A stretch of 34,036 bases of DNA from Gammaproteobacteria bacterium (GTDB lineage Bacteria > Pseudomonadota > Gammaproteobacteria > Pseudomonadales > Azotimanducaceae), in the NCBI GenBank assembly GCA_016874135.1, contig VGVE01000029.1, positions 1 through 34,036 on the forward strand, in the 5' to 3' direction. The notes beneath the pieces were generated by a model. It saw only the letters and a program-made list of their open reading frames with translations, had not been told where the DNA came from and ran no database searches. Below, one piece after another: positions 31,479 to 34,036 of this stretch. Numbering within the stretch: the first letter of the stretch is position 1; the number at the start of each line of letters is the position of its first letter. The translations under genes were made by a program, and so were the position numbers.

Positions 31479-33311
31479 TTAGCGCCGAACCATCCCCTCC
31501 ATCTCCTCAGCCTCCCGCCACGCCTTGGTGATCCTAAAAAACGGATTCGGCCCTTTGCCATAGGCGCCATTCTGGATGCTGCGGCGATTGGGTTTGCCTT
31601 CGTTGTTGTAGTACCCCGGGGTGCAATCACTGAGGAATGCTTCATTGAAGCGCGAGATGCTGATGATGTGTTCCACCCAGGCATCTTCGGCATCTTTGTC
31701 GGGCTCGATGCAGCGGATGTCTTCCTGCAAACACTTCTGTATGAGGTACTGAAAATGCCGCGCCGACTCGTCCATCGCATGCGGGAAGTTGGTGGTTCCG
31801 GCGGACTGTGAATTGCCGACGATGAAGAGGTTCGGAAAACCATGGGTCATATAGCCATGCAGCGTCCGGATCCCGTCGGCCCACTTGTCACCGAGTTTTT
31901 GTCGGTCTCGACCCTGCACGTCATAACCTGCCCGTCGAGTCCAGGCCGTTCCAACTTCGAAGCCAGTGGCAAAGACGATGCAGTCGATCGGATATTCAAT
32001 GCCGTTGGCCACCACGCCGGTCGCGGTGATTCGATCAATACCGAGGCCCGCCGTATCGATCAGATGGACGTTCGGGCGATTGAACGTCGGCAAGTAGTCA
32101 TCGTGGAAACACGGTCGCTTGCAGAACTGCCGATACCACGGTTTCAACGCATCCGCCGTGGCTTTGTCCTTCACCACTGCATCCACCCGCGCACGGATCT
32201 GGTTCATCTTCTGGAAGTCAGCAATTTCCATGAGCTTCGGGACATCAGCCCAGTCGACGCCGGTGCCACGGAACTTCGCCATTGAAACGAGGTTGCGGAT
32301 GATCTCGGTCCAGCCGTCCTGAATGAGGTCCTTTTCAACCACACCACCGGAAGTGAGGGTGTTGAAGTTCTCCATGCGCTCCCGTTGCCAACCCGGCTCA
32401 AGTGACGCAGCCCAGGCTGGATCGGTTTTGCGGTTGTCGCGAACGTCCACGGAAGAAGGCGTTCGCTGGAAGACATAGAGTTCTTTGGCCCCGGCACCGA
32501 GGTGTGGAACGCATTGAACTGCCGTAGCGCCGGTGCCGATGATGCCTACGCGCTTGTCGGCGAGTTTGTGCAAACCACCTTCCGACGAACCACCTGTGTA
32601 GTCGTAATCCCACCGACTGGTATGAAAGGTGTGCCCTTTGTACTCACGTATTCCGGGAATGCCCGGCAACTTCGGCCGATTGAGCGGCCCGTTGGACATG
32701 ATCACAAACCGTGCACGCATGTCATCACCACGATTGGTGGTGATGTGCCATCGCATCGAAACGTCATCCCACCGCAATCCGGTGACATGGGTGTGGAAGC
32801 AAGCGCCGGTATGCAGATCGAAATGACGCGCAATGCGACCCGCGTGTTCGAGGATTTCAGGTGCGAACGCGTACTTCGTCCGCGGTACATAACCGAGCTC
32901 TTCACAGAGCGGGAGATAGATATAGGCCTCGGTATCACACGCAGCGCCGGGATAACGGTTCCAGTACCACGTACCGCCCACATCACCCGCTTCTTCAATG
33001 ATGCGAATACGTTCGATACCGATCTGTCGCAACCGTGCACCGCAGATCAATCCGCCGAAGCCACCGCCCACGATCAACACATCAACTTCGTCGTGCAATG
33101 CGGCACGGGGCTTCACCGGCCCTGAATAGGGATCGTCCAGATAACGCGCGAAGTCACCCACGACTTCCTGATACTGCTCGTTACCATCAGCGCGCAACCT
33201 TCGGTCACGCTCGAAGCGATATTTTTCACGCAGCCGGTCCGGGTCAAAACCGAGTTCTTCGGTGGTCGGCACGCGGGTGGTCTGCGCTGCAGCAAGACTG
33301 TCACTGGACAT
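31479..33311 (-). CDS. Type I Baeyer-Villiger monooxygenase
   Basis: A 610-residue flavoprotein with an N-terminal extension of about 70 residues, like cyclopentadecanone-type and steroid-type enzymes. It has the FAD motif VGGGFGG (82-87), GDVGGTWYWNRYPGAACD, and the signature YKGHTFHTSRWD (224-235), which fits FxGxxxHxxxW(P/D) of the class. A second Rossmann motif GIIGTGATA (259 on) binds NADPH, and TTNFPHAMDE is near the end. It should insert oxygen next to a ketone, giving an ester or lactone, so it could act on ketones formed by the P450/SDR genes in the window; that link is inference. I prefer ATG 33311 over 33362 because family proteins begin near there; AAGGTAG precedes it. Confidence 0.92.
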   Translation of the reverse strand: MSSDSLAAAQTTRVPTTEELGFDPDRLREKYRFERDRRLRADGNEQYQEVVGDFARYLDDPYSGPVKPRAALHDEVDVLIVGGGFGGLICGARLRQIGIERIRIIEEAGDVGGTWYWNRYPGAACDTEAYIYLPLCEELGYVPRTKYAFAPEILEHAGRIARHFDLHTGACFHTHVTGLRWDDVSMRWHITTNRGDDMRARFVIMSNGPLNRPKLPGIPGIREYKGHTFHTSRWDYDYTGGSSEGGLHKLADKRVGIIGTGATAVQCVPHLGAGAKELYVFQRTPSSVDVRDNRKTDPAWAASLEPGWQRERMENFNTLTSGGVVEKDLIQDGWTEIIRNLVSMAKFRGTGVDWADVPKLMEIADFQKMNQIRARVDAVVKDKATADALKPWYRQFCKRPCFHDDYLPTFNRPNVHLIDTAGLGIDRITATGVVANGIEYPIDCIVFATGFEVGTAWTRRAGYDVQGRDRQKLGDKWADGIRTLHGYMTHGFPNLFIVGNSQSAGTTNFPHAMDESARHFQYLIQKCLQEDIRCIEPDKDAEDAWVEHIISISRFNEAFLSDCTPGYYNNEGKPNRRSIQNGAYGKGPNPFFRITKAWREAEEMEGMVRR

Positions 33312-33449
33312 CACGTCTACCTTGATGGGCACCCCTGAAGGGAGTATGCGAGTTCGACCCATAATCTACTGCAAATCCACGGATTCCGACCAGTCCGATT
33401 CGGCTAATACGTATAACTACACCTTTTCGAACGCCGGTTTCGCAAGGTG

Positions 33450-33479
33450 TTGTATGGCCAACCATACTTTCCTTATATT
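33450..33479 (+). promoter_or_regulatory. Sigma70-like promoter with inverted repeat in the spacer
   Basis: TTGTAT (33450-33455) and TATATT (33474-33479) are spaced by 18 bases, 53 bases before the SRPBCC ATG. The -10 is good, the -35 weak. GTATGG and CCATAC (33452-33457 and 33462-33467) form a 6-bp inverted repeat with a 4-base centre exactly over the -35 and spacer, where a repressor would block RNA polymerase. The regulator is not known. Confidence 0.45.
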
Positions 33480-33531
33480 CGCCTTCGACACTGGATCTCG
33501 ACCCCTGATCAAATCCAAACAAGGCAGAAAT

Positions 33532-33951
33532 ATGTCCACAGCTCAGGTCACCAAGATGGTCAAAGCCCCCGCTGATGCGGTCTGGAAGGTACTTAGCAAC
33601 TTCGCCGCTATTAAAGTGGGAGGCCCCATTGAGTCTTTTCACTACGAAGGTGAAGGCGTCGGCATGGTGCGCACCATCGGCATGGGTGGTGGCAAGGTCA
33701 TCGAGCGGCTGGACGTACATGATGCAAAGACCCGCACCTTCGCCTACACGATATTGAACGATGACTGCCCGCTGCCGTTCTCGAACTACTCCGCGAGTGT
33801 CAACATCAACGACAACGGCGACAGCACCAGTACCGTCGACTGGGTCGGTACATTCGAAGCGCGTGGCGCGCCGGAGGCTGACGCGATCAAAGTCGCTACC
33901 GGAATTTACGCCGGTGCGATCAAAGGCGCTCAGCTCGCGCTGGAGAAGTAG
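33532..33951 (+). CDS. SRPBCC/polyketide cyclase-like protein
   Basis: A 139-residue protein with the START/Bet v1-like SRPBCC fold: TKMVKAPADAVWKVLSNFAA at the start, a strand GEGVGMVRTIGMGGGKVIERL, DAKTRTFAYTILNDDCPLPF, a long strand DNGDSTSTVDWVGTFEARG, and a C-terminal helix GIYAGAIKGAQLALEK. Such proteins bind hydrophobic ligands in a deep cavity and sometimes catalyse cyclisation or dehydration. There is no signal peptide. The ATG at 33532 follows AAGGCAG; open upstream codons have no site. It is divergent from the Baeyer-Villiger enzyme, which handles hydrophobic ketones, so a ligand-carrier role for the same pathway is a reasonable inference. Confidence 0.82.
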   Translation: MSTAQVTKMVKAPADAVWKVLSNFAAIKVGGPIESFHYEGEGVGMVRTIGMGGGKVIERLDVHDAKTRTFAYTILNDDCPLPFSNYSASVNINDNGDSTSTVDWVGTFEARGAPEADAIKVATGIYAGAIKGAQLALEK

Positions 33952-34036
33952 CCTTCAGCGGACGACTGCAAACAAGCCGACTCATAGAAAGCGCATACCG
34001 CTGGCAGTACTCACTGCACGGCAAGGCTCGCACGAA

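Noticed and set aside
1..34036. Genome-wide reassignment of TAG or TGA
   Set aside because: Both codons end many intact genes at the expected place (for example TAG at 18064-16100 and TGA at 883-2316), so only partial suppression, decay or error remain.
1..34036. Mobile elements, CRISPR arrays, tRNA or rRNA genes
   Set aside because: I saw no transposase or integrase frames, no regular repeat-spacer series, and no clover-leaf or rRNA-like sequence; the short repeats found are isolated.

Overview
The window looks like the chromosome of a heterotrophic proteobacterium, most likely a gammaproteobacterium. The basis is GC-rich codon use, GGAG-type ribosome binding sites, an ECF sigma factor paired with an NrsF/DUF1109-type membrane anti-sigma factor, a periplasmic PQQ dehydrogenase and many small catabolic redox genes. 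There are no rRNA or tRNA genes, no CRISPR array, and no transposase or phage gene. The species cannot be fixed from the sequence.

Left part (1-7718): a partial cytochrome c gene and a 7Fe ferredoxin gene lie on the minus strand. They diverge from a plus-strand oxygenase operon: a cytochrome P450, an overlapping P450-like protein that has lost its heme cysteine, a second catalytic P450, a small 3Fe-4S-type ferredoxin, and three short-chain dehydrogenases (SDRs). The layout suggests hydroxylation of a hydrophobic substrate (terpenoid, steroid or alkyl) followed by alcohol oxidation. Two of the SDRs have unusual active sites. A frameshifted lipid or polysaccharide flippase remnant follows (7987-9280), then a phosphotriesterase-like hydrolase and a 35-residue membrane peptide whose ribosome binding site can fold into a hairpin.

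Middle (10616-22450): a zinc-independent medium-chain reductase, a ThuA-like protein, and a decayed sulfur-detoxification locus. That locus holds a metallo-beta-lactamase-fold protein without its metal motif, a DUF442-type phosphatase-like lipoprotein, and a TauE/SafE exporter broken by two nonsense codons and two frameshifts, with a perfect 18-bp palindrome upstream. Next come a GFA-family protein, an SDR, an old-yellow-enzyme/FadH-type flavoprotein coupled to a PQQ dehydrogenase, a nitroreductase, an HpcH/HpaI aldolase and a sucrase/ferredoxin-like protein.

Right part (22615-33951): an overlapping MmgE/PrpD, MaoC, MaoC and CitE-like lyase module that probably handles a branched dicarboxylyl-CoA. 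Then come a spondin-domain secreted protein, ECF sigma factor and anti-sigma factor behind an ECF-type promoter, an MFS transporter, an ABC-F ATPase, a Baeyer-Villiger monooxygenase and a divergent SRPBCC protein.

Two themes stand out. One is the translationally coupled P450 and heme-less P450-like pair. The other is disruption: six genes are interrupted. Four carry in-frame stops (TAG three times, TGA twice), at least four of which fit a single C-to-T or G-to-A change; three carry frameshifts, and TauE has both. MmgE and the first MaoC keep their downstream frame and their ATGA overlap with the next gene beyond the stop. Recent decay, stop-codon readthrough and consensus error are all possible, and raw reads or relatives are needed to choose.
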